The translations under genes and the position numbers were made by a program. DNA of 36,387 bases from the IMG/VR virus record IMGVR_UViG_3300048919_000230, positions 1 to 36,387 of that record, one strand, 5' to 3'. Positions 21,996 through 31,937 of the stretch are shown here, one piece after another. How positions within the stretch are numbered: position 1 is the first letter of the stretch; each line of letters begins with the position of its first letter. This DNA is from a virus. A model generated the notes under the pieces. The model ran no database searches. It saw nothing but the letters and a program-made list of their open reading frames with translations, and was not told where the DNA came from.

Positions 21996-22631
21996 ATGAA
22001 CATACCAGCAAACATCAATGAACTTGCCCGCGCACTCCGCAACATGGTACGCACCGGCATTGTGGTCGAAACCGATCTCAGTGCCGGGCGCTGCCGTGTG
22101 CAGACCGGCGGCATTGTTACCGACTGGCTCCAGTGGCTGACGCAGCGCGCCGGCCGCGCCCGCACATGGTGGGCACCCTCCATCGGCGAGCAGGTGCTGA
22201 TCCTGGCCGTGGGCGGCGAGCTCGATACCGCCTTTGTGCTGCCGGGCATTTTTTCCGACGGCAACCCCGCCCCGTCTGCCTCAGCCGATGCGTGGCATGT
22301 TGCATTCCCCGATGGCGCGGTAATTGAGTACGAACCCAGAACCAGCGCCCTGACCGTCAGCGGCATCAAAACCGCCACGGTAACCGCCTCTGAATCCCTT
22401 ACCGCGACGGTGCCTGTGGTGACCGTTAAAGCGTCCTCGCGTATCACGCTTGATACGCCGGAAGTGGTCTGCACCAGGAGACTGATCACCGGCTCGCTGG
22501 AAGTTCAGCAGGGCGGCACCCTGCGCGGCAACATCGAGCACACCGGCGGCGCGCTCTCCTCTAACGGCAAGGTACTGCACACCCATAAGCACCCCGGCGA
22601 CAGCGGCGGAACAACCGGAGCGCCACTATGA
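21996..22631 (+). CDS. V: Baseplate spike protein gpV
   Basis: The membrane-piercing trimeric spike, 211 residues as in P2. Start MNIPANINELARALRNM chosen by homology to P2 V. An N-terminal OB-fold is followed by beta-rich text (EPRTSALTVSGIKTATVTASESLTATVPVVTVKASS) and a C-terminal histidine cluster HTHKHPGDS, which in gpV binds an iron ion at the tip. First gene of the V-W-J-I-H-G operon; a late promoter should lie in the 3' part of S or the 67-base gap, but I cannot see a clear site. Confidence 0.95.
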   Translation: MNIPANINELARALRNMVRTGIVVETDLSAGRCRVQTGGIVTDWLQWLTQRAGRARTWWAPSIGEQVLILAVGGELDTAFVLPGIFSDGNPAPSASADAWHVAFPDGAVIEYEPRTSALTVSGIKTATVTASESLTATVPVVTVKASSRITLDTPEVVCTRRLITGSLEVQQGGTLRGNIEHTGGALSSNGKVLHTHKHPGDSGGTTGAPL

Positions 22632-22975
22632 CCGCGCGTTATATCGGTATGAGCCGCAGCACCGGCAGGGCGCTGACGGATGCGGAGCACATAAGCCAGA
22701 GCCTCAGCGATATCCTGCGTACGCCTGTAGGCTCGCGGGTGATGCGCCGTGATTACGGCTCGCTGTTGTCCTCCCTGATTGACCAGCCCCAGACCCCGGC
22801 GCTTGAGCTGCAAATTAAGGTGGCCTGTTATTTCGCCGTGCTGAAGTGGGAGCCGCGTATCACGCTGAGCGCGGTGGCGACCGAACGTCAGTCTGATGGC
22901 CGCATGGTGGTCAGCCTGACCGGCGAGATTGCCACCACCGGCGAGCCCCTTTCGTTAACCATCCCTGTGAGCTAA
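22628..22975 (+). CDS. W: Baseplate wedge protein gpW
   Basis: The protein has 115 residues, as in P2; gp25-like baseplate protein. Text HISQSLSDILRTPVGSRVMRRDYGS is characteristic. ATGA overlap with V and a three-base gap to J show tight co-translation. Confidence 0.95.
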   Translation: MTARYIGMSRSTGRALTDAEHISQSLSDILRTPVGSRVMRRDYGSLLSSLIDQPQTPALELQIKVACYFAVLKWEPRITLSAVATERQSDGRMVVSLTGEIATTGEPLSLTIPVS

Positions 22976-22978
22976 CCC

Positions 22979-23887
22979 ATGCCGATTGTTGATTTAAGCC
23001 AGCTCCCCGCGCCTGATGTGGTCGAGCAGCTCGATTACGAAAGCATTCTGACTGAGCGCAAGGCGACACTTGTCTCGTTGTTTCCGGCAGAGCAGCAGGA
23101 GGCGGTCGCCCGCACGCTGGCGCTCGAATCGGAGCCGCTGACCAAATTCCTTGAGGAAAATGCCTACCGGGAAGTTATCTGGCGTCAGCGTGTTAACGAG
23201 GCCGCGCGCGCAACCATGCTCGCCTTCGCTGCCGGTAACGACCTTGACGTCATCGGGGCGAATTACAACGTCTCGCGCCTGGTGATCACCCCGGCAGATG
23301 AAGATGCATTCCCGCCCGTTGCAGCGGTGATGGAGTCCGACAGCGATTTTCGTCTGCGCATTCAGCAGGCGCTCGAAGGGCTTAGCGTGGCCGGGTCTGT
23401 CGGCGCGTATGAGTTTCACGGGCGCAGCGCTGACGGGCGGGTCGCTGATATCTCTGTGACCAGCCCGCAACCTGCCTGTGTCACGGTCTCGGTGTTATCC
23501 CGCGAGGGCAACGGCGCAGCCTCTGATGAGCTCCTTGCCGTGGTGCGTAATGCACTCAACGACGAGGACGTCAGGCCGGTGGCTGACCGCGTGACGGTAC
23601 AGTCGGCCAGCATTGTCGATTACCGGATTAACGCCACCCTTTATCTCTACCCTGGCCCCGAAAGTGAGCCGGTGCGCAGCGCCGCCGAAGCAAAGCTCGG
23701 CGCATACATCACCGCGCAGCACCGGCTCGGGCGCGATATCCGCAAATCCGCCATTTATGCCGCCCTGCACGTTGAGGGGGTGCAGCGGGTCGAGCTCGCC
23801 GCGCCGGTTTCTGACATTGTGCTCGACAGCACCCAGGCCTCTTACTGCACGGATTATCAGATTGTGATCGGGGGTTCTGATGAATGA
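22979..23887 (+). CDS. J: Baseplate assembly protein gpJ
   Basis: The protein has 302 residues, as in P2. It is a baseplate wedge component of the gpJ/Mu gp47 family, with FLEENAYREVIWRQRVNEAARATMLAFAAGNDLD near residue 50-85. The 3' end overlaps gene I by eight bases. Confidence 0.95.
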   Translation: MPIVDLSQLPAPDVVEQLDYESILTERKATLVSLFPAEQQEAVARTLALESEPLTKFLEENAYREVIWRQRVNEAARATMLAFAAGNDLDVIGANYNVSRLVITPADEDAFPPVAAVMESDSDFRLRIQQALEGLSVAGSVGAYEFHGRSADGRVADISVTSPQPACVTVSVLSREGNGAASDELLAVVRNALNDEDVRPVADRVTVQSASIVDYRINATLYLYPGPESEPVRSAAEAKLGAYITAQHRLGRDIRKSAIYAALHVEGVQRVELAAPVSDIVLDSTQASYCTDYQIVIGGSDE

Positions 23888-24410
23888 ATCGCGTCTGTTG
23901 CCGGTGGGTTCGTCCCCGCTTGAGGTGGCGGCGGCGCGTGCCTGTGCCGATATCGAAAACACCCCGATACCGCTGCGCAGACTGTGGGATCCCGACACCT
24001 GCCCGGTGCACCTCCTGCCGTGGCTGGCCTGGGCGTTTTCGGTCGACCGGTGGGATGAGAAATGGCCGGAGGAAACGAAGCGCGATGTGATCCGCAGCGC
24101 GTATTTCATCCACTGCCACAAGGGCACCATAGGGGCGGTGCGTCGTGTCGTTGAGCCGCTCGGCTATGTCATCAACATTATCGAGTGGTGGGAAAACAAC
24201 GAGCCGCCAGGCACATTCCGGCTTGATATCGGCGTCCTCGAAACCGGCATTTCGGAGGAAATGTATCAGGAGATGGAGCGGCTTATTGCCGATGCGAAAC
24301 CGGCCAGCCGCCATCTTATCGGGCTCAATATTATTCAGGATGTTGCGGGATATCTTTTCGCCGGTGGGGCGGGTTACGACGGCGACATTATTACGGTTTA
24401 TCCGGGTTAA
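23880..24410 (+). CDS. I: Tail protein gpI
   Basis: The protein has 176 residues, as in P2. Member of the P2 gpI baseplate/tail formation family, carrying [29 protein letters not shown] near the N-terminus. It attaches the tail fibre to the baseplate. Eleven bases separate it from H. Confidence 0.95.
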   Translation: MNESRLLPVGSSPLEVAAARACADIENTPIPLRRLWDPDTCPVHLLPWLAWAFSVDRWDEKWPEETKRDVIRSAYFIHCHKGTIGAVRRVVEPLGYVINIIEWWENNEPPGTFRLDIGVLETGISEEMYQEMERLIADAKPASRHLIGLNIIQDVAGYLFAGGAGYDGDIITVYPG

Positions 24411-24421
24411 GTGAGAAAAGC

Positions 24422-26380
24422 ATGACTGCAAAATACAGAACGGTGGTCACCACCGCAGGCGCGGCAAAATTTGCCGCCGCGCTCACACCGGGCGGTAAGA
24501 AAGTGAATATTACCGCGATGGCCGTCGGCGACGGCGGCGGTAAGCTTCCCCAGCCCGACGCAGGCCAGACAAAGCTGATTAATGAAGTCTGGCGCAATAA
24601 GCTGAATAAAATCAGCCAGGACAATAAAAACAAAAATTACATCGTGGCCGAGCTGGTTATCCCGCCGGAAACGGGCGGGTTCTGGCTGCGTGAAATGGGG
24701 CTCTATGACGACACCGGCACGCTGGTTGCCGTCAGCAACATGGCCGAGAGTTATAAGCCAAAACTCGAAGAGGGTTCCGGGCGCGCGCAGACCCTGCGCA
24801 TGGTTATCATCCTGTCGGATCTGGCGTCCGTTGAGCTGAGTATCGACGCCACAACCGTGATGGCCTCGCAGGATTACGTTGACAGTAAGCTCCTTGAGCA
24901 TGAGCAGTCGCGCCGCCACCCTGACGCGACGCTCAGCGCAAAAGGCTTTACCCAGCTCAGCAGCGCGACCGACAGCCCGTCAGAGACGCTCGCCGCCACA
25001 CCGAAAGCTGTTAAGGCGGTGTATGACCTTGCCAGTGCCAAATACACCGCGCAGGACGCCACCACGGCGGGCAAAGGGATTGTGCAACTGAGCAGCGCGA
25101 CCGGCAGCACTGCCGAGACGCTCGCAGCAACCCCGAAAGCTGTTAAGGCGGCGTATGACCTTGCCAGCGCCAAATACACGGCGCAGGACGCCACCACGAC
25201 GCAAAAAGGTATCGTGCAGCTCAGCAACGCAACTGACAGCGAGTCAGAAGCGCACGCCGCCACATCAAAAGCGCTTAAAGCCGTGGTTGATTATGCGAGC
25301 TCAAAATATGTTGCGCAGGATGCCACCACGGCGCAGAAAGGTATTACCCGGCTCTACAGCGGCACCGACAGCAACACGGAGGTGCTTGCCGCGACGCCAA
25401 AAGCGGTCAAAACAGCCTACGATACGGCAGTGAGAGCCAATGAAAATGCAGAGGGACGCGTCCCGAAAGGGGCGGGGCTCAATACCTACGCTGAGCTTAT
25501 CGGTGATGTTGCGGTTGAGTTGCGCCAGCGTTCAGGTTTTTTTAATTCGCCCTCCGCGTTAAACGGGATGCCCGGCGGTCACCCCTGGAAGCATTACATC
25601 AATTCTGCTCACGGCAACAGCGTCGGTTACAACACGACAATCGGGATTGATTTCTACGGCAAATACATCGGTTTTGCCGCTGTCTGCGACGGTAAATTTA
25701 ACGGCTGGAAAATGATCCACCACGACGGTTATAACACCTGTCCGGTGGGCACCCCGATCCCGTGGCCGTCTGACAACATCCCCGAAGGCTATGCCCTGAT
25801 GGCGGGGCAGGCGTTCAATACCAGCGCGTATCCGTTTCTGGCGGCGGCCTATCCGTCAGGTGTGATCCCCGATATGCGCGGCTGGACGGTGAAAGGTAAG
25901 CCCGCAGGGGGGCGCGCCGTGTTATCTCAGGAGATGGACGGCATCCTGTATCACGATCACCCCGTCAGCGTTTCCGCAACTGACCTGGGGACGAGAGCAA
26001 CCAGCGCTTTTGACTACGGCACCCGCGAAACGAGCGCATTTGATTACGGTACAAAATCCACAGATGCGACGGGCGAACATACGCACGTATCGGGGGTGAG
26101 GACGCCGCCTGATGTCGCCCTTTACGGGGTGGTGGCTGCTTCCGCAGGGAATTACACGGCGGGTAGCCGCAGTGCCGCCACCTCGGCAATTACCGCCTCC
26201 GCAGGGTATCACGCACACAGCGTTGCGATTGGCGCACATAACCACGCCGTCGCCCTCGGTGCGCACGCGCACACCGTCGAGATTGGTGCGCACAGTCATA
26301 CCGCAACGGTCTCCGGGGTGGGCAACCGGGAAAACACCGTTAAAAACATCGCATTTAACTACATCGTGAGGCTTGCATAA
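24422..26380 (+). CDS. H: Tail fibre protein gpH
   Basis: The host-recognition fibre, 652 residues (P2: 669). The N-terminal 170 residues are the conserved P2 baseplate-binding part. Then come four 44-residue repeats of the phage tail-fibre type, a collar domain ([20 protein letters not shown]), and a C-terminal part with repeated SAFDYGT units and a histidine-rich stretch of GxHxH units (about 590-625), ending [16 protein letters not shown]. HxH repeats in T4-like fibres bind metal along the shaft. The C-terminus is of the Stf/T4 family type. TAATG couples it to G. Confidence 0.93.
   Translation: MTAKYRTVVTTAGAAKFAAALTPGGKKVNITAMAVGDGGGKLPQPDAGQTKLINEVWRNKLNKISQDNKNKNYIVAELVIPPETGGFWLREMGLYDDTGTLVAVSNMAESYKPKLEEGSGRAQTLRMVIILSDLASVELSIDATTVMASQDYVDSKLLEHEQSRRHPDATLSAKGFTQLSSATDSPSETLAATPKAVKAVYDLASAKYTAQDATTAGKGIVQLSSATGSTAETLAATPKAVKAAYDLASAKYTAQDATTTQKGIVQLSNATDSESEAHAATSKALKAVVDYASSKYVAQDATTAQKGITRLYSGTDSNTEVLAATPKAVKTAYDTAVRANENAEGRVPKGAGLNTYAELIGDVAVELRQRSGFFNSPSALNGMPGGHPWKHYINSAHGNSVGYNTTIGIDFYGKYIGFAAVCDGKFNGWKMIHHDGYNTCPVGTPIPWPSDNIPEGYALMAGQAFNTSAYPFLAAAYPSGVIPDMRGWTVKGKPAGGRAVLSQEMDGILYHDHPVSVSATDLGTRATSAFDYGTRETSAFDYGTKSTDATGEHTHVSGVRTPPDVALYGVVAASAGNYTAGSRSAATSAITASAGYHAHSVAIGAHNHAVALGAHAHTVEIGAHSHTATVSGVGNRENTVKNIAFNYIVRLA
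24919..25446 (+). repeat. Four 132-bp tandem repeats inside H
   Basis: The segment GCAGGACGCC recurs at 25051 and 25183 and, with changes, at 25315, exactly 132 bp apart. Each unit codes for 44 residues of the pattern [29 protein letters not shown]. Such repeats in fibre genes are recombination points between phages. Confidence 0.85.
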
Positions 26381-26952
26381 TGTTCAGAATGTCCGACAAA
26401 CCGAGGACAATCACCGTCTATAACCTGAGCGCGGAAACCGGGGAATTTATCGGGAAAGGAAATGCGTATATTCCGCCTCAGACAGGTCTGCCCGCACACT
26501 GCACCGATGCACGTCCACCGCAGACGTCTGCCGGTAAAGTGGCGGTGTTTGACGCTGAAACCGCGAGCTGGAATGTCATGGACGATCACCGGGGCGCGAC
26601 GGTGTTTGATACTGTCACCGGGGAGCAGATCCATATTGCTGCACCGGGCGCACTGCCCGAAAATGTCACCCTGCTTTCACCCACCGGCAGTTACCAGAAA
26701 TGGGACGGTAAGCAATGGGTTGATGACCCTGAGGCAGAACGCGCCGCGACAATGGCGAAAGTGACGGAAATGAAAAGCGTGCTGATGACGCAGGCAAGCG
26801 AAGCCATTGCGCCGCTACAGGATGCCGTCGAGCTGGAGATTGCCACCGGTGACGAGCAGGCGCAGCTCGCCGCGTGGAAAAAATACCGGGTGTTTCTCAA
26901 CAGAATAGACACCGAAGCTGCGGAAATCGTCTGGCCTGATAAACCAGCATGA
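26380..26952 (+). CDS. G: Tail fibre assembly chaperone gpG
   Basis: The protein has 190 residues, slightly longer than P2 G (175), of the Tfa family. The C-terminal half shows PTGSYQKWDGKQWVDDPEAERA, typical of this chaperone, which folds the receptor-binding end of H. It overlaps the H stop by one base; MSDKPRT, three codons in, is an alternative start. It normally co-evolves with the fibre tip. Confidence 0.92.
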   Translation: MFRMSDKPRTITVYNLSAETGEFIGKGNAYIPPQTGLPAHCTDARPPQTSAGKVAVFDAETASWNVMDDHRGATVFDTVTGEQIHIAAPGALPENVTLLSPTGSYQKWDGKQWVDDPEAERAATMAKVTEMKSVLMTQASEAIAPLQDAVELEIATGDEQAQLAAWKKYRVFLNRIDTEAAEIVWPDKPA

Positions 26953-26963
26953 TGCACAAAAAA

Positions 26964-26989
26964 GCCCTCCATGTGAGGGCAATCATTTT
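26964..26989. terminator. Hairpin after G, possibly bidirectional
   Basis: GCCCTC/GAGGGC (26964-26969, 26975-26980) has a CATGT loop. On the minus strand a six-T run follows, a good terminator for the leftward ORF 27030-27209. On the plus strand AATCATTTT follows, a weaker one for the V-G operon. Confidence 0.65.
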
Positions 26990-27029
26990 GCGTCGATTCT
27001 TGTAATCACGATATTGCATAGTTAGTGGC

Positions 27030-27209
27030 TCATCCGTGAGCCTTTACCCTGGGCTGGGCAGATATCCTTTCAGGAGCCGGTTTAATCATGGTCCAGGTCT
27101 GATTATTGACAAGCGTAAGCGGTAAAATTTTTTGTCCGTTGTTGTCCAGCACGGCACCCATCCCGGATAAATAGCCCCGACCCCGCACACCCTGGAAAAT
27201 AGCACTCAC
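27030..27209 (-). CDS. Small leftward ORF at the P2 fun/Z position
   Basis: A 59-residue frame with a GTG start reads VSAIFQGVRGRGYLSGMGAV, continues with DNNGQKILPLTLVNNQTWTM and ends ISAQPRVKAHG. The text looks like real protein, not a frame shadow, since no gene lies opposite. It occupies the 280-base gap between G and FI, where P2 carries the exclusion gene fun/Z, and a T-tailed hairpin lies downstream of it. I know no family. The start lacks a clean ribosome site, so a 3' remnant of a longer gene is possible. Confidence 0.4.
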   Translation of the reverse strand: MSAIFQGVRGRGYLSGMGAVLDNNGQKILPLTLVNNQTWTMIKPAPERISAQPRVKAHG

Positions 27210-27232
27210 CCCAACACCACGGAGTTAAACGG

Positions 27233-28423
27233 ATGAGTGATTATCATCACGGCGTGCAGGTCGTCGAAATCAACGACGGCACGCGCGTTATTTCCACCGT
27301 CTCAACCGCCATTGTCGGCATGGTCTGCACGGCCAGCGATGCCGACGCGGCAACGTTCCCCCTCAATGAGCCGGTACTGATTACCAGCGTCCAGAGCGCC
27401 ATCGCTAAGGCCGGGAAAAAAGGCACCCTTGCCGCCTCGCTACAGGCCATCGCTGACCAGTCAAAACCGGTGATTGTCGTTGTACGCGTTGCCGAGGGCA
27501 CCGGCACCGATAAGGAGGCCGCATTCGCACAGACGATTTCCAACATCATCGGCACCACGGATGAAAACGGCAAATACACCGGCCTGAAAGCGCTGCTTAC
27601 CGCCGAAGCGGTGACCGGCGTCAAACCGCGCATTCTTGGCGTGCCGGGTTACGACACGCACGAGGTGGCGAGCGCCCTTGCGCCTGTCTGCCAGAAGCTG
27701 CGCGCGTTTGGCTACATCAGCGCGTGGGGCTGCAAAACGGTATCAGAGGCCATCGGTTATCGTGACAATTTCAGCCAGCGCGAGCTGATGGTCATCTGGC
27801 CGGATTTTCTCGCCTGGGACACCGTGACCAGCACCACCGCAACGGCTTACGCCACCGCCCGCGCGCTCGGCCTGCGCGCCGCCATCGACCAGTCTGTCGG
27901 CTGGCATAAAACCCTCTCTAACGTTGGCGTGAACGGCGTCACCGGCATCAGCGCGAGCGTGTTCTGGGATTTACAGGAGCCCGGCACCGATGCCGACCTG
28001 CTCAACGAGGCGGGCGTCACCACGCTTGTCCGCAAGGATGGTTTCCGCTTCTGGGGTAACCGCACCTGCTCGGACGATCCGTTATTCCTGTTTGAGAACT
28101 ACACCCGCACTGCACAGGTTATCGCTGACACGATGGCGGCGGCGCATATGTGGGCGGTCGACAAGCCGATCACCGCGACTCTCATCCGCGACATCGTTGA
28201 TGGCATCAATGCCAAATTCCGCGAGCTGAAAACTAACGGTTACATCATCGATGCGACCTGCTGGTTTGATGAGGAAGCCAACGACAGGGAGACCCTCAAG
28301 GCCGGAAAGCTGTATATCGATTATGACTATACGCCGGTTCCCCCTCTCGAAAATCTGACCCTGCGCCAGCGCATCACCGATAAATATCTGGCGACGCTGG
28401 TCTCGGCCGTCAACAGCAAATAA
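27233..28423 (+). CDS. FI: Contractile tail sheath protein gpFI
   Basis: The protein has 396 residues, as in P2. The N-terminus DYHHGVQVVEINDGTRVIS and the conserved FWGNRTCSDDPLFLFENYTRTAQVIADTM region identify the sheath family. It contracts around the FII tube to drive DNA entry. GGAG lies just ahead of the ATG. The late promoter should lie in 26990-27230; TGT-N12-GCA at 26999-27016 is the closest Ogr-like pattern that I see. Confidence 0.96.
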   Translation: MSDYHHGVQVVEINDGTRVISTVSTAIVGMVCTASDADAATFPLNEPVLITSVQSAIAKAGKKGTLAASLQAIADQSKPVIVVVRVAEGTGTDKEAAFAQTISNIIGTTDENGKYTGLKALLTAEAVTGVKPRILGVPGYDTHEVASALAPVCQKLRAFGYISAWGCKTVSEAIGYRDNFSQRELMVIWPDFLAWDTVTSTTATAYATARALGLRAAIDQSVGWHKTLSNVGVNGVTGISASVFWDLQEPGTDADLLNEAGVTTLVRKDGFRFWGNRTCSDDPLFLFENYTRTAQVIADTMAAAHMWAVDKPITATLIRDIVDGINAKFRELKTNGYIIDATCWFDEEANDRETLKAGKLYIDYDYTPVPPLENLTLRQRITDKYLATLVSAVNSK

Positions 28424-28436
28424 GGAGCCTGATTAA

Positions 28437-28955
28437 ATGGCCATGCCGCGCAAGCTCAAATACATGAATGTGTTTCTCAATGGCTTCAGCTATCAGGGGA
28501 TCGCCAAATCCATCACCCTGCCGAAGCTCACCCGCAAGCTGGAAAACTATCGCGGGGCGGGGATGAACGGCGTCGCGCCGGTTGATATGGGGCTCGATGA
28601 TGATGCGCTCTCGATGGAGTGGTCGCTCGGTGGCTTCCCCGACTCCGCTATCTGGGAGCTCTACGGCGCAACCGGCGTTGATGCCGTGCCGATCCGTTTT
28701 GCAGGCTCCTACCAGCGTGACGACACCGGCGAAACCGTGGCCGTTGAGGTGGTCATGCGGGGGCGTCAGAAGGAAATCGACACCGGCGAAGGCAAACAGG
28801 GCGAAGACACCGAGTCGAAAATCTCGGTTATCTGCACCTATTTCCGCCTGACGATGGACGGTAAAGATCTCATCGAAATCGACACCCTCAATATGGTCGA
28901 GAAGGTGAACGGCACCGACCGCCTCGAACAGCACCGCCGCAATATCGGCCTGTAA
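28437..28955 (+). CDS. FII: Tail tube protein gpFII
   Basis: The protein has 172 residues, as in P2. The inner tube of the contractile tail. AMPRKLKYMNVFLNGFSYQG and LDEHRRNIGL-like C-terminal text (RLEQHRRNIGL) are characteristic. It lies 13 bases behind FI. Confidence 0.96.
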   Translation: MAMPRKLKYMNVFLNGFSYQGIAKSITLPKLTRKLENYRGAGMNGVAPVDMGLDDDALSMEWSLGGFPDSAIWELYGATGVDAVPIRFAGSYQRDDTGETVAVEVVMRGRQKEIDTGEGKQGEDTESKISVICTYFRLTMDGKDLIEIDTLNMVEKVNGTDRLEQHRRNIGL

Positions 28956-29016
28956 TGCTCACCCGGTCAGCGCCGCTGGCCGGTTAACCCTGAAACCTGA
29001 TTAGGACGAGAACACT

Positions 29017-29292
29017 ATGACAAACGACAACGTAATCACCCTGGAAAACCCGGTTAAACGTGGCGAGCAGATTATCGACCAGGTCACCCTGATTAAACCC
29101 ACCGCCGGAACGCTGCGCGGTGTCAGTCTGGCCTCGGTGGCAAACTCTGACGTCGATGCACTGATTAAAGTGCTGCCTCGCGTGACGTCCCCGTCGCTGA
29201 CCGAGCATGAGGTCGCGGCGCTGGAGCTGCCTGACCTTGTGGCGCTGGCCGGTAAGGTGATCGGTTTTTTGTCGCCGAGTTCGGTGCAGTAA
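29017..29292 (+). CDS. E: Tail chaperone gpE
   Basis: The protein has 91 residues, as in P2. It is the frame-0 product of the paired tail-assembly chaperones that escort the tape measure. The sequence ends with GKVIGFLSPSSVQ just after the slippery site. Confidence 0.95.
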   Translation: MTNDNVITLENPVKRGEQIIDQVTLIKPTAGTLRGVSLASVANSDVDALIKVLPRVTSPSLTEHEVAALELPDLVALAGKVIGFLSPSSVQ

Positions 29293-29444
29293 CCTTCCCG
29301 AAAAATCTGTCGGTTGATGACCTGATGGCGGATATTGCGGTGATTTTCCACTGGCCGCCATCAGAGCTTTATCCCATGAGCCTGACCGAGCTCACCATAT
29401 GGCGCGAAAAAGCGCTCCAGCGAAGCGGAAACACCAATGAGTGA
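29017..29444 (+). CDS. E': Tail chaperone fusion gpE+E' by -1 frameshift
   Basis: The heptamer T TTT TTG at 29265-29271 is in the correct zero-frame phase. A -1 shift there continues with VAEFGAVTFPKNLSVDDLMA and ends NTNE at TGA 29442-29444, giving 142 residues, the size of P2 E+E'. The ratio of E to E+E' matters for tail assembly in P2 and lambda. The end overlaps the ATG of T. Not continuous in one frame, hence easily missed by gene callers. Confidence 0.9.
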
Positions 29445-31920
29445 TGTAAAACTTCAGGTATTGCTCAAGGCCGTTGACCAGGCGACCCGCCCGTTTAAAG
29501 CCGTACAGGACGCCAGCCGCACGCTGGCGGGAAATATCCGCACCTCACAGGGTGAGTTACGGGAGCTGAATGCGCAGGCTGGCCGCATTGAGGGCTTTCG
29601 TAAGACCAGCGGTCAGCTGGCTGTCACCGGTCACGCCATGAAAAAAGCGCAGGAGGATGTCGCCAGACTGGCCGCAGAGATGCGCAGCACAGCCAGCCCG
29701 ACACGCGCACAGGTTAAGGCGTTTGAGGAGGCCAGACGCAGCGCCGCCGCATTAAAAACTAAATATGACAGCCTCAAGGAATCCGCACACCGCCAGCGTA
29801 CCGCGCTGAGGGATGCGGGTATTGATACGCGTAATTTATCCGGTGCCGAGAGAAGCCTGCGCAACGATATCGCCCGCACCACCGCAACGATGGAGCAACA
29901 GCGCGCGGAGCTTATCCGGATCAGCCGTCAGCAGGAGAAACTTAACGCCGTCAGTAAGCGGTACGAGCGCGGCAAAGCGATCGCGGCGGGAGTGAGAAAC
30001 ACCGGCGCAGCGGCATTCGGTATCGGAACGGCGAGCCTGTACGCGGGCAGTCGCATGATGGCACCGGTGGTGGAAACACAGAAAAGCGGCACGCTGATAG
30101 CCGCGCGGCAGGGCGAAAACGCCGAACAAGGGAAGCAGTACACGCACATTATTCAGGATATTAACGGCTCGGGCGTCAGCGATAACATTGAGCAAATCAC
30201 CGAGGCGCTGTCCGCAGTACGCAGCACCCTCGGCACATTCGGCGCAACCGGTGAGGCAGAGCTCAGCCGCATCACCCGTAAGGCACTGGATATGCAGACG
30301 ACTTTCGGTAATGACGTACCGGAGAGCATCCAGATAGCGGCGATCATGATGAAAAATGGTCTCGCTGCAAACAGCGATGAGGCAATGGATTTGCTTGTCT
30401 CGGGCATGCAGAAAGTCTCGGCGCAGATGCGCGGTGAACTGCCGGAAATCCTTCACGAATATTCGACCCATTTCCGCAGTATGGGCTTTACCGGCGCGGA
30501 GGCGATGTCGCTGCTTGTTGATATGTCCCGTCAGGGTAAATTTGCCCTGGATAAAACCGGTGATGCGATTAAAGAGTTCAGTATTCGCGGATCGGATATG
30601 TCGAAAAACAGCGTCGAGGCTTACAAGAAAATCGGCCTGAATGCGGCAAAAATGTCGACAGCCATCGCCAGCGGTGGAGAAAAAGCGCGTCAGGCGATGC
30701 AGAAGACGGCGAAGGGGTTGTTAAAAATCAAAGACCCGGCAGAGCGGGCAAACACCGCTATCATGCTTTTTGGCACGCCGATAGAAGATTTGTCCGTTGA
30801 CCAGATACCGAAGTTTCTTTCGGCACTGGCCAGGACACGCAACGAGCTCGGGGAGGTGAGCGGAGCCGCAGAAAGAATGGGCGGCACACTGCGCGACAAC
30901 CTGTCGGGCGATGTGGCGAAACTCCAGGGCGAATTTGCTCACCTGCGTTTTCAGGTGTTCGCGGAAATGGACAAGAGTGTCCGCAAACTGACGCAGACCG
31001 TCACCGGATGGCTGGGAAAATTAAATGCCTGGGTAGGCAAAAACCCCGAACTGGTGACAAAAATCGTCATGCTGACCGGTGCGGTTGCCGGTGTGATAGC
31101 GGTGCTCGGCGGTATCGGTCTTGTCGTCTGGCCGGTGATTACCGGCATCAATGCCATCGTTGCCACAGCGGGCGTGCTGGGGACAGTGTTCAGTGTGGTC
31201 GGCGGCGCGATCATGACGGTACTCGGCGCGCTCACCTGGCCGATTGTCGCCATTGGTGTTGCCATCGTCGCCGGGGCGCTGCTCATCCGCAAATACTGGG
31301 AGCCCATTTCCGCCTTTTTCGGGGGAGTGATGGAGGGGCTTAAGGCCGCATTCGCCCCGGTCGGGGAGCTGTTTTCCCCCCTTAAACCGATGTTTGACTG
31401 GCTGGGCGAAAAGCTTAAGGCCGCATGGGACTGGTTTAAAAACCTGCTTGAGCCGGTGAAGTCCACACAGGAGCAGCTCGACTCCTGTCGTGATGTGGGC
31501 AAGCGGTTCGGGCAGGCGCTGGCGGATTCGCTGATGCTGCCGCTCAATGCATTTAACAAGCTGAAAGCGGGCATAGACTGGGTGCTTGAAAAGCTCGGCG
31601 TGATTAACAAGGAGTCGGGCACTATCGACCAGACTGCCGGAAAAGTCAGCGCTGCCCGCACCGGGGAAACCGCCGGTGCAGTGAATACAGGAAGCGCCTA
31701 TGTCCCGGCGACCGCGAGCTATGGCGGGTATCAGGCTTATCAGCCGGTGACCGCACCGGGCGGGAAATCTTACGTCGACAACCGTCAGAGCAATTACACC
31801 ATCACGATGAATAACGGCGGCGCGCCGGGTGGCGAACTCGGGCGGCAGTTGCAGGATGCCATCGAGAAAGCCGACCGGGACAAGCGCGCCCGAGACCGCT
31901 CCAGCATGCGACACGATTGA
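29437..31920 (+). CDS. T: Tape measure protein gpT
   Basis: The protein has 827 residues (P2: 815). It sets tail length and is ejected with the DNA. N-terminal 200 residues are coiled coil (LKAVDQATRPFKAVQDASRTL and following), a TP901-like core follows, then a strongly hydrophobic segment (about 540-615, with GAVAGVIAVLGGIGLVVWPV), probably membrane-inserting. The tail end is Gly/Tyr rich. The start overlaps the E' stop by eight bases. Confidence 0.95.
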   Translation: MSDVKLQVLLKAVDQATRPFKAVQDASRTLAGNIRTSQGELRELNAQAGRIEGFRKTSGQLAVTGHAMKKAQEDVARLAAEMRSTASPTRAQVKAFEEARRSAAALKTKYDSLKESAHRQRTALRDAGIDTRNLSGAERSLRNDIARTTATMEQQRAELIRISRQQEKLNAVSKRYERGKAIAAGVRNTGAAAFGIGTASLYAGSRMMAPVVETQKSGTLIAARQGENAEQGKQYTHIIQDINGSGVSDNIEQITEALSAVRSTLGTFGATGEAELSRITRKALDMQTTFGNDVPESIQIAAIMMKNGLAANSDEAMDLLVSGMQKVSAQMRGELPEILHEYSTHFRSMGFTGAEAMSLLVDMSRQGKFALDKTGDAIKEFSIRGSDMSKNSVEAYKKIGLNAAKMSTAIASGGEKARQAMQKTAKGLLKIKDPAERANTAIMLFGTPIEDLSVDQIPKFLSALARTRNELGEVSGAAERMGGTLRDNLSGDVAKLQGEFAHLRFQVFAEMDKSVRKLTQTVTGWLGKLNAWVGKNPELVTKIVMLTGAVAGVIAVLGGIGLVVWPVITGINAIVATAGVLGTVFSVVGGAIMTVLGALTWPIVAIGVAIVAGALLIRKYWEPISAFFGGVMEGLKAAFAPVGELFSPLKPMFDWLGEKLKAAWDWFKNLLEPVKSTQEQLDSCRDVGKRFGQALADSLMLPLNAFNKLKAGIDWVLEKLGVINKESGTIDQTAGKVSAARTGETAGAVNTGSAYVPATASYGGYQAYQPVTAPGGKSYVDNRQSNYTITMNNGGAPGGELGRQLQDAIEKADRDKRARDRSSMRHD

Positions 31921-31937
31921 TAAGGAGAACAAATAAC

